Positions 33,447 to 42,325 of a stretch of 64,000 nucleotides of DNA are shown here, piece by piece. Both the position numbers and the translations under genes were made by a program. Under the pieces are notes generated by a model, which ran no database searches, was not told the DNA's origin, and saw only the letters and a program-made list of their open reading frames with translations. The DNA lies in NCBI RefSeq assembly GCF_026427775.1, contig NZ_CP044532.1:2542001-2606000 (forward strand). Reading direction: 5' to 3'. Position 1 is the stretch's first letter. The number at the start of each line of letters is the position of its first letter. The stretch comes from Arthrobacter sp. CDRTa11 (GTDB taxonomy: Bacteria; Actinomycetota; Actinomycetes; Actinomycetales; Micrococcaceae).

Positions 33447-36230
33447 ATGAGTGAAAGTTTTATGCCGACCAACAGGACCACCCACACCACCGACGCCGAC
33501 GGCACCGTCCGCGACTGGCTGGTCTCGCCCGTATGGGCATCCCCGTGCGGGGACCTGGAGAAATTCCTTCCCGCCGAAGGTGAGCCCTGGGGGGATGGCC
33601 GGTGGGTCCTGACCAACGGGCCCGACGTCGGCGGGCTGAAGGAACGACTGGCGGAAGCACATCCCATCGATATCGGGCAGTCAATCGAGCCGCCCGTGGA
33701 AGGCGGTGCCGTCAGCTGGCTGGCGGGGGATTCCACCTACAAAGCTTCGTGGCGGCGGGTCCGCACGGGGGAGGACGGGTTCCTGGACTGGTCGGCATTC
33801 TGCTTCACACCGGAATACAGGTATTCGTTGGCAAGCACAGTGCTGGAGATAGACCAGAGCGACTGGCGAACCATTGAACTCCATACAACCGGCCCGTTCG
33901 TCCTGTGGCTCAATGGAGAGGTGGCGCTCCAAGGCGGCAGGGTCTCCTACATGGAACCCGAAGTGCACACGGCCCGGGTACGCCTCCCCTCTCGGACCTC
34001 CACTGTCCAATTGGCGACATGGCAGGTGGCCTTCCGCGAGTGCCGCCAGATTGCCCGGATGCGGGTCACAGGCTTGCCCGTACGAGTCGTCATCCCCTCA
34101 CCGGGGGCAGATGAACACGCAGCCAGGCTGGCCCAGACCGTACTGGCTAAAATCGGCTCGCCGTCCTGGGCGCAGGACGCGGCCGAGGCCACCCTGTTAG
34201 CTCCTCCGGGCGCTGCCTTGAGGGTGCGCGTGGGGGAGAATTCGCCCTGGCAGCACATAGCGGCCGACCCGACCGGAAAAGCAACATACCGCCTGGATCA
34301 TGCAACGGAGGAGGAGCAGGACGAAGGCGGCGACGTCGCCAGGACGGCAGGGGCATCGATGCTCTCCAGCGGAGAAAGCATCGTCGAAGTCGGCCTGGAC
34401 GACGAGCGCTGCCCGCAGACGATGCGGATGCGGGTGGCTGTCCTCCCGCCCTTGAGCACCGAAAGCCCCGCAGGTGACACCGCATCCTGGCGAAACGATG
34501 TCCTTCGGCACGTCGCCGGACACGGCGAAGCCGCGATCCGCGAGCCAGGAGTCGCTGGCCTCCTCGCCCGTTACGCCCTTGATTCCCAGACCACCGTCCA
34601 GGTGGAGGACCTGAGCTCTTCCCTGCACCGGATCCTGACGCGAGGCGATTGCGCCGACTTCGAAGTGGTGTCCCTGCTGCTTGCATGGCATTGGATTCCC
34701 GAGGACCGCTGGTCACCTGAGCTGCGGAAGGAGGTTTCCGCGGCAATCACCGGGATGAAGTACTGGATCACCCAGCCTGGCCTTGATGCCATGTGTTACT
34801 TCACGGAGAACCATCAGTTCGTCTGGCACGTGGCGGAGGCGCTCGCAGGAGAGGCCTTCCCCGACTCAGTCTTCACCGTGGACGGCCGTACCGGATCCGA
34901 GCACGGAGCGGAGGCCCGTTCCCGGGCTGCGGGCTGGCTGACCAGGAAACTGCGGGGCGGCTTCAGCGAGTTCGATTCCAACGCATATCTGGCCATCGAC
35001 AGTTACGCTCTGTGCGCGCTCATCGAGCTGGGCCAAGACCAGGCGCTGATAACGGCAGCCCGCACGCTTTTGGACAAGGTCCTGGTGACGCTGGCTTCCA
35101 ACTCCTGGCGCGGCACCCATGGTGCGGCCCATGGCCGCTCCTACGTGCACACCCTGCGCAGCTCACGGTTCGAGGAGACCTCCCCGATCCTTCGGCTGGT
35201 GGCCGGCGTGGGAACCCTCAACGACGCCGTACTTCCGGTGACGGCGCTGGCGCTGGCACAGAAGTACACGATTCCTGATGTTGTCCGCGAACTGGCCGGG
35301 AACGAACCCGAAGAATGGTGGGGGCGCCAGGTCTACCGCGGCGAGCTTGCCTTCGAACGGGACCTCCTGGAGAGGCCCTACCGCTCCGACCTGCGGGTCT
35401 GGAGAACACCTGATGTCATGCTCTCCAGCGTGCAGGACTACCGGGCCGGCCTTCCTGGCCTCCAGGAACACATCTGGGGTGTCACCCTCGGGCGGGAGCT
35501 GCAGGTGTTCGTTACCCACCCGGCCAACTCTGACACCGGATCTTCTGCCCGCCCGAACGCCTGGGCAGGCCATCGGATTCTCCCTCGTGTACATCAGCAT
35601 CGAAATGCGCTGATCCACCTGCAGAGGTTCACCACTACGGATCCAATCCGTTCCACACACCTGTGGCTTCCCCTGTCCCAGACGGATGAATACATCCAGC
35701 AGGGTGAATGGATCGCAGCACGCCGCGGCGAGGGATATGTCGCTATTGCCACTCCCGGGGGCGTCCGCCCGGTCCTGGAGGGTGAGACAGCCTGGCAGGA
35801 ATGGCTCCCGGTGGAAGGAGGCGCGGCCTGGATTACCGTCGTCGGACGCAAACAGGCCGACGGCGACTTCCGGGCCTGGGTCAATTCGCTCGCATCCAGC
35901 GAGGTGCAGTGGCACCCGCGCGGTGAAGCTGATCCCGGGGTCCGTTTCGCCAGGGAGAATGCAGCCGTTATGGAAGTGACTTTCGAAACCGCGTTCCTGC
36001 TGGACGGTACTCCCGTTGGCCTCGTCGATGGCGTCCCCGAGAATGAGCCGCACCTGGACAACCCGGCAGTCCATGCAGAGTTCGACGACGGCCGAATCGA
36101 CGTCGCCTGGCGTGGAAAGACGCTGAGCCTCGATGTCGCCGGTTCACTCTCCGCCCTCGCTGAGGCGTACGCCGTCGGCAGTGCTTCAAGCGCCACCAAG
36201 CTGGTAGGGAGCATGTCCAATGGCCGGTGA
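33447..36230 (+). CDS. large cytosolic protein of unknown function, probable polysaccharide-active enzyme
   Basis: 927 aa from ATG 33447 (MSESFMPTNRTTHTTDADGT), chosen for the GAGG 5 bp upstream; the frame is open to 33402. No signal peptide. About residues 80-240 look like a beta-sandwich (FVLWLNGEVALQGGR is typical of carbohydrate-binding jelly rolls). About 340-640 is rich in amphipathic helices with a striking conserved-looking core YFTENHQFVWHVAEAL, GGFSEFDSNAYLAID and SWRGTHGAAHGRSYVHTLR, resembling an alpha/alpha barrel. The rest is beta-rich. The Asn-His and Tyr residues recall polysaccharide lyases, but I do not recognise the family. Context (importer, GH105, Kdu enzymes) suggests it acts on imported uronate oligosaccharides. 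Confidence 0.6.
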   Translation: MSESFMPTNRTTHTTDADGTVRDWLVSPVWASPCGDLEKFLPAEGEPWGDGRWVLTNGPDVGGLKERLAEAHPIDIGQSIEPPVEGGAVSWLAGDSTYKASWRRVRTGEDGFLDWSAFCFTPEYRYSLASTVLEIDQSDWRTIELHTTGPFVLWLNGEVALQGGRVSYMEPEVHTARVRLPSRTSTVQLATWQVAFRECRQIARMRVTGLPVRVVIPSPGADEHAARLAQTVLAKIGSPSWAQDAAEATLLAPPGAALRVRVGENSPWQHIAADPTGKATYRLDHATEEEQDEGGDVARTAGASMLSSGESIVEVGLDDERCPQTMRMRVAVLPPLSTESPAGDTASWRNDVLRHVAGHGEAAIREPGVAGLLARYALDSQTTVQVEDLSSSLHRILTRGDCADFEVVSLLLAWHWIPEDRWSPELRKEVSAAITGMKYWITQPGLDAMCYFTENHQFVWHVAEALAGEAFPDSVFTVDGRTGSEHGAEARSRAAGWLTRKLRGGFSEFDSNAYLAIDSYALCALIELGQDQALITAARTLLDKVLVTLASNSWRGTHGAAHGRSYVHTLRSSRFEETSPILRLVAGVGTLNDAVLPVTALALAQKYTIPDVVRELAGNEPEEWWGRQVYRGELAFERDLLERPYRSDLRVWRTPDVMLSSVQDYRAGLPGLQEHIWGVTLGRELQVFVTHPANSDTGSSARPNAWAGHRILPRVHQHRNALIHLQRFTTTDPIRSTHLWLPLSQTDEYIQQGEWIAARRGEGYVAIATPGGVRPVLEGETAWQEWLPVEGGAAWITVVGRKQADGDFRAWVNSLASSEVQWHPRGEADPGVRFARENAAVMEVTFETAFLLDGTPVGLVDGVPENEPHLDNPAVHAEFDDGRIDVAWRGKTLSLDVAGSLSALAEAYAVGSASSATKLVGSMSNGR

Positions 36231-37368
36231 AGACACTTCCTCAGCTGAGCTCTCTGCTCCTCCTGTGCGTCCATTGGAACGCGCAGATCTGGTCACGGAC
36301 CTTGATTCGATCGAGGCGGCACTGATTTCCCGGACTGCCAGCATGGCGGTGGAACGCTGGTTTTGGGGCGAAGGCGTGTGCCTGCTTGCAGCATGGCGGG
36401 CCGCGGCCGCGCGCGGAGCTGAGATACCCGAACTCGTCACTGCCTTCACGAATAGGTTTCTGGCCAGCCCGCCGATCCTGGAACACGTTAATAACCTGGC
36501 ACCGGGCGCCGCGGTGGCCGAGCTGTATAGCCGCGCCCCCGACCCGGCCGTCAGGGCGCTCCTGGAGGCTTGCCTGGACTGGTATCTGCATGCCCCCGAA
36601 GCTACCCGCGCCCCGAACGGCGCGTTGGAACACTGGCCCGGCGGTGTGTGGGCTGACACCGTTTACATGGCCGGGGAGTTCCTCTTGCGCGCAGGGAACG
36701 TCCTGGGCCGGCAGGACCTGGTTCAGGAGGCAGTGGACCAGTGGCTCGCGCATGCCGAGCTGCTGCAGGACTCGGATTCCGGTCTGTTCGTTCACGGTAC
36801 GCACTCCGGTGTACGCATCGACAGTTTCTGGGGCCGGGCCAACGCCTGGACTGCTCTGGCAGGGGCCGATCTTCTGGCCCTGGGAGGCACGGCCGAGCGG
36901 CTGGGAGAAGTGCGGGAACGTTTGGACCGCCAGCTGCGGACCCTTGCGCAACTCCAGCCCGAGCACGGCGTCTGGGATGTTCTGGTTGACCGTCAGGTTG
37001 AGGTGCGGGGCGTGCTCGAAACGTCCGCCGCCGCCGGAATCGGGGCAGCAATGCTGCGGGCCGATGCCCTCACAGCCGTCAGGGAAGCCACCTCAAACCG
37101 GACGCCTGACCAAGCATCGCCGTGGTCTGTCCTGCGTGAGGCGGGGGAGCGGGCAGTCCGCGGTGCATTGGCATACGTCCATGAAGGCACCCTGACCCGG
37201 GTCAGCGCCGGAACCGTTCTGCAGCTCATTCCGTTCGGCTACTCAGTCATCAGGGACGACCGTATCCAGCCTTGGGGACAGGGCCTTGCGCTTGAGGCAA
37301 TCGCCGCCTGGCGCGAGACGACAAAAAGCATGAATATGCCCGTGGGCCAACAGGGGGAAAACCTATGA
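36220..37368 (+). CDS. GH105/GH88-type unsaturated uronyl hydrolase
   Basis: Alpha/alpha-barrel hydrolase of 382 aa. WPGGVWADTVYMAGEFLLRA (about residue 145) matches the active-site Asp block of YteR-like GH105 enzymes (VWxDTxYM). The segment VRIDSFWGRANAWTALAGAD matches their WxRGNGW block, and SAGTVLQLIPFGYSVI is near the C-terminus. It removes the terminal 4,5-unsaturated uronate from oligosaccharides, giving the substrate of KduI. Overlaps the 927-aa gene by 11 bp and the second kduI by 4 bp. Confidence 0.85.
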   Translation: MAGEDTSSAELSAPPVRPLERADLVTDLDSIEAALISRTASMAVERWFWGEGVCLLAAWRAAAARGAEIPELVTAFTNRFLASPPILEHVNNLAPGAAVAELYSRAPDPAVRALLEACLDWYLHAPEATRAPNGALEHWPGGVWADTVYMAGEFLLRAGNVLGRQDLVQEAVDQWLAHAELLQDSDSGLFVHGTHSGVRIDSFWGRANAWTALAGADLLALGGTAERLGEVRERLDRQLRTLAQLQPEHGVWDVLVDRQVEVRGVLETSAAAGIGAAMLRADALTAVREATSNRTPDQASPWSVLREAGERAVRGALAYVHEGTLTRVSAGTVLQLIPFGYSVIRDDRIQPWGQGLALEAIAAWRETTKSMNMPVGQQGENL

Positions 37369-38198
37369 TTACCACTAAATACGCCCACAGCCCTGGGCAC
37401 GTTGCCACTATGACCAGCCGGCAACTGAGGGATGCCTTCCTCGGAGAGGATCTCTTTCGGCCCGGCGAGGTTCATGGCCTGTACAGCCATCACGATAGGA
37501 TCCTGGCCCTGGGAATCGTGCCGTTGGCGGAGCCGCTTGGGTTGCCTGTTCCGGACCAGATCAGAGCCGAGCACCTGCTTCAGCGCCGGGAAGCGGGAGT
37601 GATTAACGTTGGTGGCCCAGGCGTGGTTTCGGCTGACGGCCAGGCCTACAAGTTGGGCCATACTTCCACCATGTACTTGGGGCGCGGCGCCTCAGAAGTA
37701 TCCTTTGCTTCGTCAGATCCAACGGATCCGGCTGCGTTTTACGTCTTCACCGCAACGTCGCATCAGGTCCTGCCCACGGCGCTTATCGAGCCCGAAATGA
37801 TGAACGTCGTGGAGTTGGGCTCGCAGGACGGAGCCAACCGACGCACCCTTCACCAGTGCATTTACGAAGGCGGAACCCGGAGCTCCCAGATCGCCTTCGG
37901 ATACACCAAGGTTCACGCCGGAAGCTCATGGAATACGATGCCGGCCCATACCCATGACCGGCGCACGGAGTCCTACCTCTACTTCGACCTGGCTCCCGAC
38001 GATCGGGTCTTCCACATCATGGGTGAACCCCTCGAAACCCGCCACCTGATCGTCGCTGACCGCCAGCTCGTAGTTTCCCCCAGTTGGTCGCTTCATTTTG
38101 GCTCCGGCACGGGACCCTACACCTTCGTGTGGGCAACCGCGGGCGAAAATACCACCTACAACGACATGGACAGCGTCCACGTCACGGACATGCTGTGA
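37365..38198 (+). CDS. kduI2: KduI paralogue, copy 2
   Basis: 277 aa, clearly homologous to the protein encoded at 29250-30062: SSWNTMPAHTHDRRTESYLY carries the metal ligands and SWSLHFGSGTGPYTFVWATA the C-terminal block. Starts ATG 37365 within the GH105 gene. It differs in the N-terminal domain (RREAGVINVGGPGVVSADGQ). A second isomerase may serve a different unsaturated uronate stereoisomer, or simply raise dose under the importer promoter. Confidence 0.88.
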   Translation: MITTKYAHSPGHVATMTSRQLRDAFLGEDLFRPGEVHGLYSHHDRILALGIVPLAEPLGLPVPDQIRAEHLLQRREAGVINVGGPGVVSADGQAYKLGHTSTMYLGRGASEVSFASSDPTDPAAFYVFTATSHQVLPTALIEPEMMNVVELGSQDGANRRTLHQCIYEGGTRSSQIAFGYTKVHAGSSWNTMPAHTHDRRTESYLYFDLAPDDRVFHIMGEPLETRHLIVADRQLVVSPSWSLHFGSGTGPYTFVWATAGENTTYNDMDSVHVTDML

Positions 38199-38860
38199 AA
38201 GCCGAAACCGAGGTGATATCCACCCTTGGAAAGTGGGGGGTGATTCCTGTTGTCGTCATTGACGATGCAGCGAATGCCGTGCCCTTGCTGGCTGCGCTCA
38301 GCCAGGCCGGACTGCCTGTGGCTGAAATTACGTTCCGGACACCTGCAGGATCAGAAGCCATTCGAACCGCCGTCGATGCCGGGCTCACGGAAGGACCCGC
38401 CCCTGTCCTCATCGGCGCCGGCACGGTGACCACCGTTGAGGAGGTGGACAAAGCGGTCGACGCCGGCGCTCAGTTCATCGTCTCGCCGGGGTTCAGCCGA
38501 AGCGTAGTGGAACGCTGCCAGGAACACGGTGTCCCGATAGTGCCGGGGGCCGTGACGGCAACAGAGATCCTGGCCTGCCTGGAAATGGGTCTGCAGACTG
38601 TGAAGTTTTTCCCGGCGTCAGTTTCGGGAGGTCCGTCCGCCGTCCAAGCACTGCTGGAACCGTTCGGTTCCCTGCAGGTGATCCCCACAGGCGGAATAAA
38701 CCCGGACAACCTCGCCACTTACCTGAACATACCCAACGTAGTGGCAGCGGGCGGCAGCTGGATGGTGCCGCGGGCCGCAATCCAGTCCAAGGACTTCGCG
38801 CGGATCGGTGCACTCAGCGAACAAGCGGTTGCCCTTGCCACGGCAATCCGGCAGGACTGA
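38195..38860 (+). CDS. eda: KDPG aldolase
   Basis: 2-dehydro-3-deoxy-phosphogluconate aldolase, 221 aa from GTG 38195 (GTGA overlap with kduI2; the frame extends further upstream inside kduI2). Class I aldolase: proton-transfer Glu in PVAEITFRTPAG, Schiff-base Lys in LQTVKFFPASVSGG, phosphate site VIPTGGINPDNLATYL. Splits KDPG into pyruvate and glyceraldehyde 3-phosphate. Confidence 0.93.
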   Translation: MKAETEVISTLGKWGVIPVVVIDDAANAVPLLAALSQAGLPVAEITFRTPAGSEAIRTAVDAGLTEGPAPVLIGAGTVTTVEEVDKAVDAGAQFIVSPGFSRSVVERCQEHGVPIVPGAVTATEILACLEMGLQTVKFFPASVSGGPSAVQALLEPFGSLQVIPTGGINPDNLATYLNIPNVVAAGGSWMVPRAAIQSKDFARIGALSEQAVALATAIRQD

Positions 38861-38863
38861 GCC

Positions 38864-39895
38864 ATGACCACACCTACCTGGAACACCGGCCCGGATGCTG
38901 AAGCCCCAGCGGCCGCAAGGACAACGCTGCCACGCGAGCGTGCAACAGGCGCGCCCGAAGTTGTGACTATGGGCGAGTCCATGGCTCTTTTCAATCCGGA
39001 GACGGTCGGTCCATTGCCACACGCCGGGTCGTTTACGCTCGGCATCGGCGGTGCGGAAAGCAACGTGGCCATTGCCCTCAAACGGCTGGACATCTCCGTG
39101 GCCTGGGTAGGCCGACTCGGAGATGACACGCTCGGAAACCTGGTCCGCCGCGAACTCCTGGCGGAGGGGGTGGAAGTTGTCTGCGCCCGGGACGGCGGCG
39201 CCCCCACGGGGCTCATGATCAAGGAGCGCCGCACAGCATCCAGCACCAGGGTGTCCTACTACCGGGCCAACAGCGCGGGTTCACGGCTCTGCGTGGATGA
39301 CATTCCCACCGGCCTCATTGCCGGGGCACGTCTGTTGCACCTGACAGGCATCACGCCCGCTTTGTCCAGATCCGCAGCCGAAGCGGTGCAGCACGCCATC
39401 GACTGTGCAAAAGCCGCTGGTGTCAAGGTTTCCTTTGACCTCAACTACCGCGCGTCTCTGTGGTCCATGCAGGAGGCGAAATCCGCCTATAAGAGTCTGA
39501 TCAGTCAGGCGGACGTGGTTTTCGCAGGCGAAGAGGAGGCGGCGATCGTGGTGGACTGCGCCGAAAATCCCCTTCACCTTGCCGAGCGGCTGGCGAAACT
39601 CGGCCCCGCCGAAGTTGTGATCAAGCTGGGCGCGGCGGGATGTGCCGCTCTTGTCGATGGCATTGAATACCATCAGCCCGCAATCCAGGTTGAGGCCATC
39701 GACACGGTAGGAGCCGGTGATGCATTCGTCGCTGGCTACCTGGCGGAGTGGCTCCGTGACGAGAGCGTTTCCCAGCGGCTGCTCACCGCAGTCCGCACCG
39801 GGGCGTTTGCCTGCCTGGTGCCAGGTGACTGGGAAGGCATGCCCTATCGAAACGAACTTTCCCTGCTCGATGCCACCGAACCCGTAACCAGGTAA
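38864..39895 (+). CDS. kdgK: 2-keto-3-deoxygluconate kinase (PfkB family)
   Basis: 343 aa. The ribokinase-like fold shows MGESMALFNPETVGPLPHAG, the GIGGAESNVAIALKRL substrate block, VSFDLNYRASLW and the catalytic anion-hole motif DTVGAGDAFVAGYLAEWL (about residue 280). The first 30 residues are an unconserved extension; ATG 38864 follows the eda stop by 3 bp. Phosphorylates KDG from KduD to KDPG for Eda. It closes the uronate operon and is convergent with the hydantoinase gene. Confidence 0.92.
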   Translation: MTTPTWNTGPDAEAPAAARTTLPRERATGAPEVVTMGESMALFNPETVGPLPHAGSFTLGIGGAESNVAIALKRLDISVAWVGRLGDDTLGNLVRRELLAEGVEVVCARDGGAPTGLMIKERRTASSTRVSYYRANSAGSRLCVDDIPTGLIAGARLLHLTGITPALSRSAAEAVQHAIDCAKAAGVKVSFDLNYRASLWSMQEAKSAYKSLISQADVVFAGEEEAAIVVDCAENPLHLAERLAKLGPAEVVIKLGAAGCAALVDGIEYHQPAIQVEAIDTVGAGDAFVAGYLAEWLRDESVSQRLLTAVRTGAFACLVPGDWEGMPYRNELSLLDATEPVTR

Positions 39896-39948
39896 ACATG
39901 CCGGCCTAAACCGGGGCGCTCCTCCCAACCGCAGAAAATGTCCAGCTT

Positions 39949-41373
39949 TCAGCAGGCTGGCCTGTTAAGCACGTCCTTGGACACACGTTGCTTGAGGAGC
40001 CTGCCTTCGGGACCCATTTTCAGTTGGCGCTCTTCAACAATGACCTGTCCCCGAAGGATCGTCATGCTCGCCCAGGCTGCCACCCGATAGCCTTCCCACG
40101 GCGTGTAGTCCGCTTCATGCAGGTCCGATGCCGTGATCCTTCGATCCACGGTTGTGTCGAGTACGGCCAGGTCGGCATCGCTGCCGATCGCGATCACTCC
40201 CTTTTGCGGATACAACCCCAGGATTTTGGCGGCATTGGCTGAGGTGATGTCGACAAACCGCGTGAGGTCCAGCCCTCGCTTGGAGACTCCCTCGGTATAG
40301 GCGACGGCCATCCGCATTTCGACGCCGGCATGGCCGCCGGTGGCATCGAGAATGGTCTTTCCGCGGGTCTTCACTTCGAAATCTGTGCATACGCCGTCAG
40401 TGGCGAGGGTACTGAGCGAGCCGTCCAGCAAGGCTTTCCACATTGAATCCCGGTCCTCGGCTGACTTCAGCGAGGGGTATGTATGGTAGATCGCGCCATT
40501 CTCCTGGCGGTAGTCATCCGCGGTGAAGTAGGCGTAGTGGGGGAGGATTTCACCGTAGACGGGCTGGCCCTTTCCGCGTGCCTCCTGAATGGCTTCCACG
40601 CCTTCACGGGCGCTCACGTGCATCAGGTAGATGGGTGCTCCCACATGTTCGGCCAGGGTTATTGCCCGCTGGAACGAGAGTTTTTCAGACAGGTTGTTGT
40701 GGGCGTGGTGCATGTACTCCAGGCCGATCTTGCCCTCGCGTTGCAGCTTCTTGTAGGAGTACATGACGATGTCGTCGTCCTCCGCATGGACCGCCAGCAT
40801 CGCACCGGCGGCGGCGGTCTGCTCCATGAGCCCCCACATGTTTCCGAGGTCGGTCTTCTGCCGGGGACGCGTCGGAGTGGTGTTGGTCATCCACACTTTG
40901 TAGCTGCCATGGCCGGCGGCGATGGCGTCGGGGATCTGCTCAAGCACCTCGAAGGGGATTTCCGGTTCCTTGAAAGTCCCGTGCAATGCGTAGTCCGTGT
41001 AGGTAATCCCTTCCCACGTTGCGGACTTTCGCGCGAACGATTCCGAGAGTTCATCGCCGGGCTTCCAATGGGCGAAGTCAACCAGGGTGGTTGTTCCGCC
41101 GTAGATTGCGCCTTCACTCACCCGGTCCGGTCCGAAGGCCCTGATTCCGCTCTCCGCCGCGGTCGGCAGTACATCTCCTGTGTGCACATGGGGGTCCACG
41201 CCTCCGGGCACAACCAGCTGGCCGCGAAGGTCGACCTGGCGGATCGCCTGGTCGGGTGTACCAACACCGGGCTCACGGAGGGAGACGATCCGTCCATCGG
41301 AGATGCCGATATCAAGGCGCCGGGCGCCGGAGGGGGTGACGACCAGTCCATTGGTCAGGAGAAGATCAAGCAT
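39949..41373 (-). CDS. dihydropyrimidinase/hydantoinase family amidohydrolase
   Basis: Zn amidohydrolase of 474 aa. ATG 41373 (MLDLLLTNGLVVTPSGARRL) overlaps the formamidase gene by 8 bp; an ATG 15 bp upstream is possible. The metal site is evident: VDPHVHTGD (two His), carboxylated Lys in GHGSYKVWMTNTTP, AVHAEDDD, LMHVSAREG, and the Asp in LATDGVCTDFE. Enzymes of this type open cyclic ureides or imides such as dihydrouracil, hydantoins or allantoin. Actual substrate unknown; the operon partners are formamidase and aminotransferase. Confidence 0.88.
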   Translation of the reverse strand: MLDLLLTNGLVVTPSGARRLDIGISDGRIVSLREPGVGTPDQAIRQVDLRGQLVVPGGVDPHVHTGDVLPTAAESGIRAFGPDRVSEGAIYGGTTTLVDFAHWKPGDELSESFARKSATWEGITYTDYALHGTFKEPEIPFEVLEQIPDAIAAGHGSYKVWMTNTTPTRPRQKTDLGNMWGLMEQTAAAGAMLAVHAEDDDIVMYSYKKLQREGKIGLEYMHHAHNNLSEKLSFQRAITLAEHVGAPIYLMHVSAREGVEAIQEARGKGQPVYGEILPHYAYFTADDYRQENGAIYHTYPSLKSAEDRDSMWKALLDGSLSTLATDGVCTDFEVKTRGKTILDATGGHAGVEMRMAVAYTEGVSKRGLDLTRFVDITSANAAKILGLYPQKGVIAIGSDADLAVLDTTVDRRITASDLHEADYTPWEGYRVAAWASMTILRGQVIVEERQLKMGPEGRLLKQRVSKDVLNRPAC

Positions 41374-42316
41374 CGGAGACCTGCGCATTCGTAGAGTCGG
41401 AAGGGTCGATGGTGAAAGGCGCTGAGCTGAAGTACCGCATAGCGAGGGAGACTTTTGCCGAAACCCTCGCGTTGACGAGTTGGGACACCGAAACGTCGGC
41501 TGCAGCGCTCAACAGCATCGCCGTCTTTTCCCGGGACCACTGGCGGTCGGTCTGGAGGAGGGCCAGCATGTCGTCCAGGGCAAGCCTTGCCGCTTCGTCT
41601 AGCGTGTCGCCGTCGCCAATGGTGATCACCGACCCGCTGGAGAGGATGACTGGCCGGCGGATTCCGGCGTCCGGGACCACTGCGCAAGAAAGGAGCACGC
41701 TGCCCTCAACCTCTACGGCAGTCAGCGAACACTCGCCGTCCCCTTGGGCGGCATGCAGATCGCCGGCGAAAAGCATTGCGTCATGCACTTGAACCGGGAG
41801 GACGACGGCGGACCCCGCCGTCAGGTCCTTGCAGTCCATATTGCCGCCATGGATTCCAACCGTGCTGGAGTTCGGGGCTGAGCCGGCGGGTGCGACGCCG
41901 ATTTTGCCCACCATTGGACGAACCGGGATGGTGATGCCTTCGTCGAACAGGACGTCGCCGTCAGCGATCTCCACAACGCGGCCAGCACGGCCCAAGCCGC
42001 CGCTGAAGCCGCCCCGTCCGGGAAGGGTAACCATGGCCCCGCGCTCCGCGATGCTGATCTCATGGACATCTATTCGCAAGGTGTCTCCGGGCTTCACTCC
42101 ACGGACAGCGACAGGGCCAGTAACCGGGATAGAGAGTTTTTCGTACTCACCGGTCCGCTCGAAAAGGCCACCGGTCAGCAGACTCCTGGCATCAAGCCAA
42201 AAGGGTTCCCCCTGCTGCACCTCGAGGATTGGGGCTGTTTCTGCAGTGAAGGATCCGGACGCATCTTCAAAACCAGCACGGACAGAGTGGTTGAGCGTCT
42301 GAAACTTATGCATCAT
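41366..42316 (-). CDS. acetamidase/formamidase family protein
   Basis: 316 aa. I place the start at ATG 42316 (AGGA 8 bp upstream) rather than GTG 42322. FmdA_AmdA family blocks: VRGVKPGDTLRIDVHEI, GIHGGNMDCKDLTAGSAVVL, LFAGDLHAAQGDGECSLTAV, and LVNARVSAKVSLAMRYF at the C-terminus. Hydrolyses short amides (formamide, acetamide) to acid plus ammonia; here it could clear a small amide released from ring opening. Overlaps hydantoinase; 9 bp after the aminotransferase stop. Confidence 0.9.
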   Translation of the reverse strand: MMHKFQTLNHSVRAGFEDASGSFTAETAPILEVQQGEPFWLDARSLLTGGLFERTGEYEKLSIPVTGPVAVRGVKPGDTLRIDVHEISIAERGAMVTLPGRGGFSGGLGRAGRVVEIADGDVLFDEGITIPVRPMVGKIGVAPAGSAPNSSTVGIHGGNMDCKDLTAGSAVVLPVQVHDAMLFAGDLHAAQGDGECSLTAVEVEGSVLLSCAVVPDAGIRRPVILSSGSVITIGDGDTLDEAARLALDDMLALLQTDRQWSREKTAMLLSAAADVSVSQLVNARVSAKVSLAMRYFSSAPFTIDPSDSTNAQVSDA

Positions 42317-42325
42317 GGTCACGTC

